Assembly: GCA_913056235.1 (NCBI GenBank)
Contig: CAJXMW010000005.1
Span: forward strand, 62,001-126,000
From: an uncultured Fodinibius sp.
GTDB taxonomy: Bacteria; Bacteroidota; Rhodothermia; Balneolales; Balneolaceae
Direction of reading: 5' to 3'
DNA: 64,000 nt
Shown: one piece after another, positions 34,923 through 42,702 of the stretch
Layout: each line of letters opens with the position of its first letter
Numbering within the stretch: the first letter of the stretch is position 1
Notes under the pieces: generated by a model
What the model was told of the DNA's origin: nothing
Seen by the model: only the letters and a program-made list of their open reading frames with translations
Database searches by the model: none
Position numbers and translations under genes: made by a program

Positions 34923-35528
34923 ATGATTGCAATTATCAATTACGATGCCGGCAACTTAGCGTCTGTTTCCAACGCGCTGAAACGGCTTGATGAACCCCAT
35001 ATCATCACAAATGAAATAGAGGAGCTAGATCAGGCTGAAGGTATTATTTTTCCCGGCGTTGGACATGCTGAGCCAGCTATGAAATCGCTTCAAGCAAACA
35101 AGTTGGATACGTGGCTGCAAAAAACAACTAAGCCTGTTCTTGGCATCTGCCTGGGAATGCAGCTTTTATTTGAATCTTCTGAAGAAGGCGATTCCAAAGG
35201 ACTGGGTATCATCCCGGGGCGACTCAAAAAGTTCAATTCCACCAAAGCTAAAGTTCCACACATGGGCTGGAATACCTTTAAGGATGTCCATCCCCACCCA
35301 CTTGTAGATTGCTTTAATACAGAGCAGTATTTCTATTTTGTACACAGTTACTACGCGCCGAAATGCGAACATACGATTGCCAGCTGCGATTACATTGAAG
35401 AGTTCTCGGCCGCGGTCTGCAAGGATAACTTCATGGGCGTTCAGTTCCATCCCGAAAAATCCGGGCAAGCTGGATCCCTGCTTCTGCAGAATTACCTGCA
35501 GTACGTTCAAGGTTCTAATCTGCATTAA
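34923..35528 (+). CDS. hisH: Imidazole glycerol phosphate synthase, glutamine amidotransferase subunit
   Basis: This 201-residue class I amidotransferase supplies ammonia to HisF. Its catalytic triad is visible: Cys76 in GICLGMQLLF, then His176 and Glu178 in VQFHPEKSG. The oxyanion region follows the pattern PGVGHAEPAMKSL. It starts directly after the hisB stop with no gap. Its partner hisF is not adjacent; it lies about 11 kb downstream at 46981, with the two groups separated by unrelated genes. Confidence 0.96.
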   Translation: MIAIINYDAGNLASVSNALKRLDEPHIITNEIEELDQAEGIIFPGVGHAEPAMKSLQANKLDTWLQKTTKPVLGICLGMQLLFESSEEGDSKGLGIIPGRLKKFNSTKAKVPHMGWNTFKDVHPHPLVDCFNTEQYFYFVHSYYAPKCEHTIASCDYIEEFSAAVCKDNFMGVQFHPEKSGQAGSLLLQNYLQYVQGSNLH

Positions 35529-35646
35529 TATCTGTTGACAAGTTATTTCCCTTCGGACTTTAGTAGTATTCCCCGCTAACTAAACAGATGTCGCAAATTC
35601 AATTTATACCTTATAAAACTTGAGTTTATAAATTTTGATATGTAAT

Positions 35647-35670
35647 TTTTGACTGAACGTTCAGTCAAAA
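35647..35670. promoter_or_regulatory. 24-bp perfect palindrome, probable TetR operator
   Basis: The half-site TTTTGACTGAAC is followed by its exact reverse complement, centred at 35658/35659. The palindrome ends seven bases before the TetR start codon, so a bound repressor would block the promoter or ribosome entry of the regulator and of the genes behind it. Dyads of this size and position are typical of autoregulated TetR genes. Confidence 0.8.
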
Positions 35671-35676
35671 GAAACC

Positions 35677-36261
35677 ATGACTCCTCGGACGCCCAATCAA
35701 AACAAAGAAATACGGCAGGAAACACGCCAACAGATTAAGGATGCTGCCTTTGAGCTCTTTGCTGAAAAGGGCTTTTCCAGCACCAGTGTCCGTGCTATTG
35801 CCCAACAAGCCAACAAATCGAAGGGACTCATCTACCACTACTTTGATGGTAAGAATGATATTCTCCAAGCTATTTTTGATGACTTGGCAACCCTGAGTAA
35901 TCAGGCGATGGATTTTCCGGACGAGTTGTCTTCAGCAGAACGTCTGGAGTATCTGTTGGATATGATTTTTGGGTACATCCAAGAATCGACCGAAGTCGTC
36001 CGGCTGATGATGGCCCTGGCGCTACAGCCCAAAGCAATTGCCACCCTCAAATCATCTATTGAACAATACAATGCTCATCACATTGAGATGATGCGTCCCC
36101 TTTTCGAAGATTTAGGCTGCGAAAATCCCGAAGCCGAAGCCTACTATCTGGTGGCCAAACTCGATGGTATCACCCTGGGCCTCATAACCCTTGGAGACGA
36201 TTATCCTTTTGAATCCATGAAACAAAAAGTGCTTGAAGATTATGTTCTCGACCAAAAATAA
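35677..36261 (+). CDS. TetR/AcrR family transcriptional regulator
   Basis: The 194-residue protein has the TetR N-terminal helix-turn-helix: TRQQIKDAAFELFAEKGF, then TSVRAIAQQANKSKGLIYHYF and DGKNDILQAIF (about residues 12-65). A helical ligand-binding domain with a conserved-looking ALQPKAIATLK segment follows. It is preceded by a perfect 24-bp palindrome that is probably its own operator. It overlaps the LolA-like gene by 20 bases, so regulator and exporter genes are one transcript and autoregulation would control the whole cassette. The ligand is unknown. Confidence 0.93.
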   Translation: MTPRTPNQNKEIRQETRQQIKDAAFELFAEKGFSSTSVRAIAQQANKSKGLIYHYFDGKNDILQAIFDDLATLSNQAMDFPDELSSAERLEYLLDMIFGYIQESTEVVRLMMALALQPKAIATLKSSIEQYNAHHIEMMRPLFEDLGCENPEAEAYYLVAKLDGITLGLITLGDDYPFESMKQKVLEDYVLDQK

Positions 36262-37000
36262 GATTATAATATCGCTTCTTTTTCTTCTCGGTATTTCGTT
36301 TCCATTGCAGGCGCAAGACGCCACTGACATCGTCCGCAAAGCTAATGAAAAGATGCAGGGCGAAAGCTCGAAAGTGGAGATGACGATGCAGATTATTCGT
36401 CCCAGTTGGGAGCGGAGTGTCTCGATGAAGGCCTGGAGTAAGGGCCAGGACCACAGTCTGATTCTTATCACCGCTCCCGCTCGAGATAAAGGTTCTGCCT
36501 ACCTAAAACGCGACAATGAGATATGGAACTGGCAGCCAAACATAAACCGAACGATCAAGATGCCACCATCGATGATGAGTCAGTCCTGGATGGGGTCGGA
36601 TTTTTCCAATAATGACTTGGTTCGGGAAGCGTCAATAGTAGTCGATTACAACCATACGCTGCTGGGTGATAGTACCCTCAGCGGACGTGAGAGCTACAAA
36701 ATTGAGATGATCCCAAAACCGGAAGCTCCAGTCGTCTGGGACAAGGTTATTACCTTTATTTCGAAAGATGAGTATCTACAGCTACGCGCCGAGTTCTATG
36801 ATGAAGACGGAGAGCTCGTGCGACTCATGCAGGGATCAGAAATCAAGGAAATGGATGGACGCATCGTGCCAACCCGCATGGATATGATACCTATGAATAA
36901 AGAAGGGCACAAAACAGTAATTACGTACGAGAAAATGGAATTTAATATCGATATCTCTCAGCGATTCTTTAGCATCCAAAACATGAAAAACGTAGACTAA
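36242..37000 (+). CDS. LolA-like periplasmic protein of the ABC cassette
   Basis: This 252-residue exported protein has a signal peptide at 1-24 (hydrophobic core KIIISLLFLLGISFPLQAQ). The mature part follows the PF17131 pattern: DIVRKANEKMQGESSKVEMTM, ILITAPARDKGSAYLKRD, IWNWQPNINRTIKMPPSMMSQ and MGSDFSNNDLVREASIV. In this family a half-open beta-barrel with a hydrophobic cavity carries a lipid or lipoprotein. Its place between a TetR gene and two FtsX-type permeases suggests that it takes cargo from that ABC transporter across the periplasm. An upstream in-frame TTG exists at 36233; the ATG at 36242 is preferred. It is a paralogue of the lone gene at 1146. Confidence 0.86.
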   Translation: MFSTKNKIIISLLFLLGISFPLQAQDATDIVRKANEKMQGESSKVEMTMQIIRPSWERSVSMKAWSKGQDHSLILITAPARDKGSAYLKRDNEIWNWQPNINRTIKMPPSMMSQSWMGSDFSNNDLVREASIVVDYNHTLLGDSTLSGRESYKIEMIPKPEAPVVWDKVITFISKDEYLQLRAEFYDEDGELVRLMQGSEIKEMDGRIVPTRMDMIPMNKEGHKTVITYEKMEFNIDISQRFFSIQNMKNVD

Positions 37001-37002
37001 CT

Positions 37003-37087
37003 AATTAGAAATGAAGAATTAGGAATTTTCCCGATTGGAGACTGTCCGCAGTAAATTTTCTTCATTCTAAATTCCCAATTTTTAATT
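37003..37087. repeat. Inverted repeat of reiterated words between the LolA-like and permease genes
   Basis: The left arm (37003-37029) reads AATTAGAAATGAAGAATT and onward. The right arm (37053-37087), on the opposite strand, carries the related words TTTAGAATGAAGAAAATTT. A unique 23-nt centre separates them. It fills the gap inside the cassette. It has the same architecture as the elements at 4369, 39599 and 47743, but a different sequence. Confidence 0.55.
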
Positions 37088-37094
37088 GGAAGCA

Positions 37095-38315
37095 ATGCTG
37101 ACACTAAAACTGGCTTGGCGAAATATCTGGCGTAACAAGCGCCGAACGCTCATCACAATGACATCTATCGTTGTGGCAGTGCTACTCTCGGCTGTAATGC
37201 GATCGATGCAAGAGGGACAGTACGACGACATGATTAAGTCAACCGTCGGTACCTTCTCGGGGTATATTCAGGTGCACGCTGACGGGTACTGGGATAACCA
37301 AACGCTGGAAAACAGTTTTGCGGCTACCGACTCACTGCTCCAAACGATGAGAAACCCTAACAATGTTACCGCTGTGATTCCGCGAATCGAATCGTTCGCG
37401 CTCGGTGCCGGTAAGCAACAAAGCCGTCCCGTAATGATTATGGGCATTGATGTTGAAGCTGAGCGAAATCTCAGCAATCCTCAACAGCGACTTCAAAAAG
37501 GAACCTATTTCCAAAGTAATGATGAGAATGCCGTACTCGTGGGCCGCGATGTATTGCAACGCCTTAATATGCAAGTTGGCGACAGCCTGGTGTTATTGGG
37601 ACAGGGCTTTCGTGGGATGAGCGCTACTGGCCTTTATCCCGTAAAAGGAACTGTTTCGTTTCCCAATCCTGAAATGAACAAAAGTCTTGTGATGCTGCCA
37701 TTGCGGACTGCTCAAAATTTTTTAGCGGCCGATGGCCGACTTACATCCGTGGCCTTCAAAGTGGATGACCCCGGAGCAATCAATCCGATCATACAGCACT
37801 TAAGGACCAAACTCCCTGATAACTACGAAGTGATGGGCTGGCGCGAAATGATGCCCTCGCTGGTACAAAGCATCGAGGCAGATCGCGGCAGTGGCTATAT
37901 CATCCTGGGGGTACTTTACATGGTGGTGGGCTTTGGTATTTTAGGAACCGTACTGATGATGATTACCGAGCGTACCTACGAATTTGGCATCATGCTGTCG
38001 GTCGGTACACCGCGCGGAAAAATAGCACGTATCCTCAGTATAGAGATCCTGTTTATTGCCCTGCTGGGCAGTGCAATTGGTATACTGATTAGTCTGCCCG
38101 TTGCCTGGTATTTCCACCTCAATCCCATTCACCTTACCGGGGATATGGCCGCCGTAACCGAAAGTTATGGCCTACAACCGATCATTCCCTTTTCAGTGGA
38201 TCCTTCTATTTTTCTCTCGCAGGCGGTCATCATTTTGGGAATCACCTTACTGTTCAGCCTGATTCCCGTTTTTAATGCCAGCAAACTTAATCCTGTAGAA
38301 GCAATGAGGTCCTGA
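37095..38315 (+). CDS. FtsX/LolC-type ABC transporter permease 1
   Basis: This 406-residue permease has the MacB/LolCE architecture. A short cytosolic helix LKLAWRNIWRNKRRTLITM leads into TM1 (about 20-40). A periplasmic MacB_PCD domain of about 210 residues follows. The C-terminal FtsX domain has three spans: GYIILGVLYMVVGFGILGTV, LLGSAIGILISLPVAWYFH and a final span before LNPVEAMRS. Such permeases act mechanically on periplasmic partners or extract lipoproteins rather than pumping cytosolic substrates. An upstream TTG at 37086 is open, but the ATG at 37095 gives the normal N-terminus. The second permease begins two bases after its stop. Confidence 0.9.
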   Translation: MLTLKLAWRNIWRNKRRTLITMTSIVVAVLLSAVMRSMQEGQYDDMIKSTVGTFSGYIQVHADGYWDNQTLENSFAATDSLLQTMRNPNNVTAVIPRIESFALGAGKQQSRPVMIMGIDVEAERNLSNPQQRLQKGTYFQSNDENAVLVGRDVLQRLNMQVGDSLVLLGQGFRGMSATGLYPVKGTVSFPNPEMNKSLVMLPLRTAQNFLAADGRLTSVAFKVDDPGAINPIIQHLRTKLPDNYEVMGWREMMPSLVQSIEADRGSGYIILGVLYMVVGFGILGTVLMMITERTYEFGIMLSVGTPRGKIARILSIEILFIALLGSAIGILISLPVAWYFHLNPIHLTGDMAAVTESYGLQPIIPFSVDPSIFLSQAVIILGITLLFSLIPVFNASKLNPVEAMRS

Positions 38316-38317
38316 TT

Positions 38318-39538
38318 ATGTTTCTCAAGGTAATTCAACTCGGCTGGAAAAACGTTTGGCGCAATCCCATGCGCAGCGCAGTCGTGATCATCGCTGTGTT
38401 GCTGGGTACCTGGGCTGGTATTTTCTTGTCTGGCTTCTTTGCCGGTATGGCACAGGGCTACCTCAATAATCAATTTAAACTTACCGTGGGACATATCGAG
38501 ATCGTCCATCCTCAATTTAAGGATCTCTATAGTCCCGAATATTACATCCCCAATTCTGATGACGTGATCCGTGAGCTTAGTCAACTTTCCTATGTCCAAA
38601 ATATCTCAACGGAAAGTGTTACCACTGGACTTGCGCAAAGTGCCCACAGCAATTACGGGGTTACGATGCACGGCATCCATGCCGACAGCAACAATGCAAT
38701 AGCTGATTACATCAAAGAAGGCACCATGCCAGGGCAATCTGATAAACGGAACCCGGTACTGATCGGACAAAAACTGGCCGAACGCCTGGATATTGAGATA
38801 GGCTCTCGGATGGTACTCAGCTTTCAGGACAAGAATGGTGAAATAACGGGCGGAGCATTCCGTGTGGCCGGTATCTTTGATTCATTCAGCGATCCCTATG
38901 ATGAGGGGAATGTGTTTATTGGTCTGGAGAATATGAACGAACTACTGGGACTCACCAATCAGGTTCACAACATCCAATTGGAACTGGCCGATTTTAGCCA
39001 AGCTTCACAGTACGCCAGTCAGCTACAAAACGAATATCCCAACCTACAGATCCAGACCTGGGGCAAAATTGCGCCCGAGCTACAGTACATGTACGATATG
39101 ACCGACCTGATGATGTATATCGTAATGGTCATTATCATCATCGCGCTCATATTCAGCATCATCAACACAATGCTTATGGCCGTGCTGGAGCGAACACGGG
39201 AGTTAGGCATGCTCCGGGCGGTGGGGATGAACAAGCCCCGCGTATTTTCCATGATCGTCTCAGAAACACTGTTTCTCACGATGGTGGGCGCACCCGTCGG
39301 GATGCTGCTCAGCTGGATCACCATTTCATACTTTGGTAATGTAGGGATCGACCTGAGTGCATTTTCCGCAGGCTTAAGTGCTTATGGATTTGGCACGGTG
39401 ATCTATCCTTCGCTGCCCAATATTTACTATCTAAACATCACCCTGATGATTGCTGCGGCAGCACTCTTATCAGCACTATATCCGGCCTGGAAAAGCCTGC
39501 AACTAAATCCCGTTGAAGCAATCAGAAAGTTTAACTGA
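38318..39538 (+). CDS. FtsX/LolE-type ABC transporter permease 2
   Basis: This 406-residue permease has the same architecture as its neighbour: IQLGWKNVWRNPMRSAVVI before TM1, a periplasmic domain with FAGMAQGYLNNQFKLTVGH, then three C-terminal spans (MYIVMVIIIIALIFSIINTM and onward) and the cytosolic ending LNPVEAIRKFN. The two differ in sequence, so they probably form a heterodimer like LolC-LolE rather than a MacB homodimer. The RELGMLRAVGMNKPRV coupling helix contacts the ATPase. It is part of the TetR-controlled cassette. Confidence 0.9.
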   Translation: MFLKVIQLGWKNVWRNPMRSAVVIIAVLLGTWAGIFLSGFFAGMAQGYLNNQFKLTVGHIEIVHPQFKDLYSPEYYIPNSDDVIRELSQLSYVQNISTESVTTGLAQSAHSNYGVTMHGIHADSNNAIADYIKEGTMPGQSDKRNPVLIGQKLAERLDIEIGSRMVLSFQDKNGEITGGAFRVAGIFDSFSDPYDEGNVFIGLENMNELLGLTNQVHNIQLELADFSQASQYASQLQNEYPNLQIQTWGKIAPELQYMYDMTDLMMYIVMVIIIIALIFSIINTMLMAVLERTRELGMLRAVGMNKPRVFSMIVSETLFLTMVGAPVGMLLSWITISYFGNVGIDLSAFSAGLSAYGFGTVIYPSLPNIYYLNITLMIAAAALLSALYPAWKSLQLNPVEAIRKFN

Positions 39539-39598
39539 TATAGAATAAAAGTAAGTAAAAATAACAACGAATTTACTTTTTAGAATAATGATCTCACT

Positions 39599-39663
39599 AG
39601 CAGTCAGCCTTTAGTTTTCAGCAGTTAGAATCACTGAAAGCTGATGACTGATAGCTGAATGCT
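39599..39663. repeat. Inverted repeat of reiterated CAGTCAGC-like words before the ATPase gene
   Basis: The left arm (39599-39628) reads AGCAGTCAGCCTTTAG and onward. The right arm (39634-39663), on the opposite strand, gives AGCATTCAGCTATCAG and onward. Each arm repeats an AGC(A/T)NTCAGC-like word, and only five bases separate them. The transcript can fold into a long, imperfect hairpin between permease 2 and the ATPase, which could change their expression ratio. Confidence 0.6.
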
Positions 39664-39678
39664 TAAATCACAATAATT

Positions 39679-40365
39679 ATGGCTGTAATAGAAACCACCG
39701 GACTCACAAAAGTTTATAATGCTGATCAGGTGCCCGTACATGCCTTACGCGGCGTAGATCTGACGATCGAAAAAGGAGAATTTACCGCTGTGGTGGGGCC
39801 ATCCGGGTCGGGAAAAACCACGTTGCTCAATATTATCAGCGGGCTTGATGAGCCAACCGAAGGGCGAACTATTGTGCAGGGAACTGATCTTAGCACGCTA
39901 TCCGACCGCCAGCTTATCGATTTTCGCCTCCACCATATTGGCTTTGTCTTTCAAGCTTATAATCTAATTCCCGTGCTAACGGCCATCGAAAACGTTGCCT
40001 TTGTGATGCAGATGCAGGGACGTCCCCAGAAAGAATGTAATGAGACAAGCCGAGCACTGCTGGAAGAGGTTGGACTGGCAGACAAAATTAACAAACGTCC
40101 CTCTGAACTTTCCGGTGGGCAGCAGCAGCGCGTAGCTGTGGCACGAGCCCTGTCATCCAAACCGGATTTTGTACTTGCTGACGAACCCACGGCTAACCTC
40201 GACTCGGTCTCCTCAGGTGAACTACTGGATATGATGTTAGAACTCAATGAAAAAGAAGATATGACCTTTGTGTTTTCGACCCATGATCAGCGGGTCATTG
40301 ATAGAGCACGACGAGTTGTTACACTTGTTGATGGTAAAATTGACAAAGACGAACTCCGAGAATAA
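39679..40365 (+). CDS. LolD/MacB-type ABC transporter ATP-binding protein
   Basis: This 228-residue ATPase has Walker A GPSGSGKTT at residues 40-48, a Q-loop in FVFQAYNLIPVLTAIENV, the signature LSGGQQQRVAVARAL, and Walker B VLADEPTANLDS. The H-loop His is in STHDQRV. The sequence is of the LolD/FtsE/MacB class, the usual partner of FtsX-type permeases. It drives the two permeases encoded just upstream. Its stop is two bases before the barrel gene start, so the barrel belongs to the same operon. Confidence 0.95.
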   Translation: MAVIETTGLTKVYNADQVPVHALRGVDLTIEKGEFTAVVGPSGSGKTTLLNIISGLDEPTEGRTIVQGTDLSTLSDRQLIDFRLHHIGFVFQAYNLIPVLTAIENVAFVMQMQGRPQKECNETSRALLEEVGLADKINKRPSELSGGQQQRVAVARALSSKPDFVLADEPTANLDSVSSGELLDMMLELNEKEDMTFVFSTHDQRVIDRARRVVTLVDGKIDKDELRE

Positions 40366-40367
40366 AT

Positions 40368-41603
40368 ATGCTAAGTTACTATTCAGAGCTACACCAAGAA
40401 GAGAACACATTGCTCAGAGAAATTCTTCATAATTCTTTTTGTAATAGTTTAACGTACATTGGACTGATAACTGCCCTGATAATTATCGTTAGCCACCCCC
40501 TTAGGGCTCAGGATAGCGAATTCGATGTTGAGCTGAGCGGCTATGTAAAAGAGCTCGGGCAACTTTCGGTAGATAACGATTTCACCACATTGCGGTACGA
40601 CAATATCCTGCACCACCGCATCGAAAGTGACTGGACGCTATCCGATCACTTCAACTTTCGCGCCGATCTGCGAACGCGCCTCCTCAATGGATACACTGTA
40701 AATAACACTCCGGGACTTGAGCGACAATACGAACAGGATGCCAATTACTTTGATCTTTCGTGGGTCTGGTTTAACACCGACCACTCATTGATGCACTCCA
40801 ATATCGACCGGCTGCACCTGAGCTACATAAATGGTCCGTGGGAAGTACATGCCGGCCGGCAACGTGTCAACTGGGGACGCACCTTCGTCTGGAATCCTAA
40901 TGATCTATTTAATAATTACGCCTTCCTAAACTTCGACTACGAAGAACGTCCCGGCGTGGATGCCCTGACGGCACAGTACAACTGGAGCTACGCTTCCAAT
41001 GCAGAGGCCGGAATCAGAATAGCCGACAGCTGGGAAGAGTCGGTTTTAGCGGGAATGGTCCGCACCACCTGGGGCAGCTATGATATCCAGTTTACCGGCG
41101 GGCACTATCTGGATAATATCACGCTCGGGGCCGGCTGGGCCGGGTATCTCGGGGATGCCGGTTTCAAGGGCGAACTTTCATACTTTCACCCTGAGGACGA
41201 TTTCTTTGAACAAACCGGTCATTTTACAGCTACCGCCGGATTCGATTACATGCTGTCCAGCGGCCTATACCTGCAGAGCGAGTTGCTGTACAATGGAGGT
41301 TATAATACGCGTGGAAACCCGCTCAATACACTCGTACAACCTCCCAGTGCCGACAATCTCTTCATTGCCAAATCGGCCTTCTACCTGAACGGCTCGTATC
41401 AGTTTCATCCGCTGGTAAGCGGTAACCTCGGATTCATGGGCAGCTTCGACCGATCTATTTTCATCGCCATCCCGCAAGTGACCATTTCGGTCACCGAAGA
41501 CATAGATTTGTTGATTCTGTCTCAGCTTCTGAAAGGCTCGGCATTCAATAATGCCATCGAAACGCCCAATCTGTTCTACTTTCGACTGAAATTTTCGTAC
41601 TAG
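40368..41603 (+). CDS. Outer-membrane beta-barrel protein of the ABC cassette
   Basis: This 411-residue protein has a hydrophobic export signal at about residues 25-46 (YIGLITALIIIVSHPLRAQ). The mature part is entirely made of amphipathic strands with aromatic girdles: FDVELSGYVKELGQLSV, HLSYINGPWEVHAGRQRVNWG and YLQSELLYNGGYNTRG. It ends in Phe-Ser-Tyr, a barrel C-terminal signal. It resembles porin-like or DUF1302-like barrels, but I cannot assign a family with confidence. The 20 residues before the signal segment are unusually long, so a TTG at 40410 may be the real start. Its position after the ATPase suggests that it is the outer-membrane end of the same transport route. Confidence 0.8.
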   Translation: MLSYYSELHQEENTLLREILHNSFCNSLTYIGLITALIIIVSHPLRAQDSEFDVELSGYVKELGQLSVDNDFTTLRYDNILHHRIESDWTLSDHFNFRADLRTRLLNGYTVNNTPGLERQYEQDANYFDLSWVWFNTDHSLMHSNIDRLHLSYINGPWEVHAGRQRVNWGRTFVWNPNDLFNNYAFLNFDYEERPGVDALTAQYNWSYASNAEAGIRIADSWEESVLAGMVRTTWGSYDIQFTGGHYLDNITLGAGWAGYLGDAGFKGELSYFHPEDDFFEQTGHFTATAGFDYMLSSGLYLQSELLYNGGYNTRGNPLNTLVQPPSADNLFIAKSAFYLNGSYQFHPLVSGNLGFMGSFDRSIFIAIPQVTISVTEDIDLLILSQLLKGSAFNNAIETPNLFYFRLKFSY

Positions 41604-41699
41604 CGACACCAATATGCAGCTAGTCACATGATTGTTTATTTCAAATCTTCAAATGCTTAAATAGATTAATAATTATCCTTGAAGAAACTATAGTTTTCA

Positions 41700-42662
41700 A
41701 TGACCCGCTTCTTATCGGCAGTACTTCTGTGTCTGTGTTTTACATTCCATGCACATTCCCAATCCAATTGGCAAAAACATGAAAGCCCCATTTCGGCCGA
41801 CTTGCACAATATATTCTTTGTCAGTGATTCAGTGGGATGGGTAACAAGTCATAAAACCGGAGCTATCTTGCACACCCGTGATGGTGGCCAAAACTGGCTT
41901 GTACAAGCGCAGATGGATTCAATTTATTTCGAAGATATTTTCTTCTTAGATCGTCAAACGGGATGGGTAACAGCAGAACATGGACTTATTTTCAAAACCT
42001 ATAATGGCGGAAAAACCTGGACAAAAGAACAAATTGCCGATACAACAAGCTGGATCTACTCCATCCATTTCACCGACAATCGCAATGGCATAGCCGTTGG
42101 ACTGCGCGAACAAAGACCTGCTACACTATTTCTAAAAACTAAAGATGGCGGCAAGAACTGGCAAAATATTCGAGAAAAAGTACCTGCTTCTTTCTATGAA
42201 CCTATTTCTTTTCTTGATGATCAGAAAGGCTATGTAGCGGGATTAAATAAAATTGTATATACCGAGAATGCTGGAGCAAGTTGGGAAAAATTATACGATG
42301 ATACTACTTCAAACTCCACGTGCCGCGAAGCCATTCGCGGACTAACGATGGTAACTTCAAATATAGGATGGGCTGTGGGACATTGTGGTTTGGTATTACA
42401 TACCGATGACGGAAAAAATTGGAAAAAACAGAAAAAATTTACCGAGAATCGTCTACGTAGTGTCCGCTTCATCAATCAGTCAGAGGGTTATATCGTTGGC
42501 GATAGCAACAAACAACCCGGTGTTCTCTTCCGTACCCGTGACGGTGGGAAGACATGGCAAACTGCAATGAAAAAAGCTCCCGATTTGCACCGCATTACCC
42601 TCACCGACAATAGAATTTGGCTGGTCGGTGATGAAGGAACCATCCTATCAAAACCAAAGTGA
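41700..42662 (+). CDS. Exported YCF48/Asp-box beta-propeller protein
   Basis: This 320-residue protein has a signal peptide (1-20, ending HAHSQ). At least six Asp-box repeats of the form TRDGGQNW, TYNGGKTW, TKDGGKNW, TENAGASW, TDDGKNW and TRDGGKTW follow. This is the layout of YCF48/BNR-type propellers, known as photosystem II assembly factors in phototrophs and as generic exported proteins in Bacteroidota. No catalytic residues are evident. Its role here is unknown. It follows the barrel gene by 97 bases and converges on the phosphoesterase gene. Confidence 0.85.
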   Translation: MTRFLSAVLLCLCFTFHAHSQSNWQKHESPISADLHNIFFVSDSVGWVTSHKTGAILHTRDGGQNWLVQAQMDSIYFEDIFFLDRQTGWVTAEHGLIFKTYNGGKTWTKEQIADTTSWIYSIHFTDNRNGIAVGLREQRPATLFLKTKDGGKNWQNIREKVPASFYEPISFLDDQKGYVAGLNKIVYTENAGASWEKLYDDTTSNSTCREAIRGLTMVTSNIGWAVGHCGLVLHTDDGKNWKKQKKFTENRLRSVRFINQSEGYIVGDSNKQPGVLFRTRDGGKTWQTAMKKAPDLHRITLTDNRIWLVGDEGTILSKPK

Positions 42663-42702
42663 GGTAATCAGTAAACGGTAAGCTTGTATGCTCTAGTCAC
42701 AA

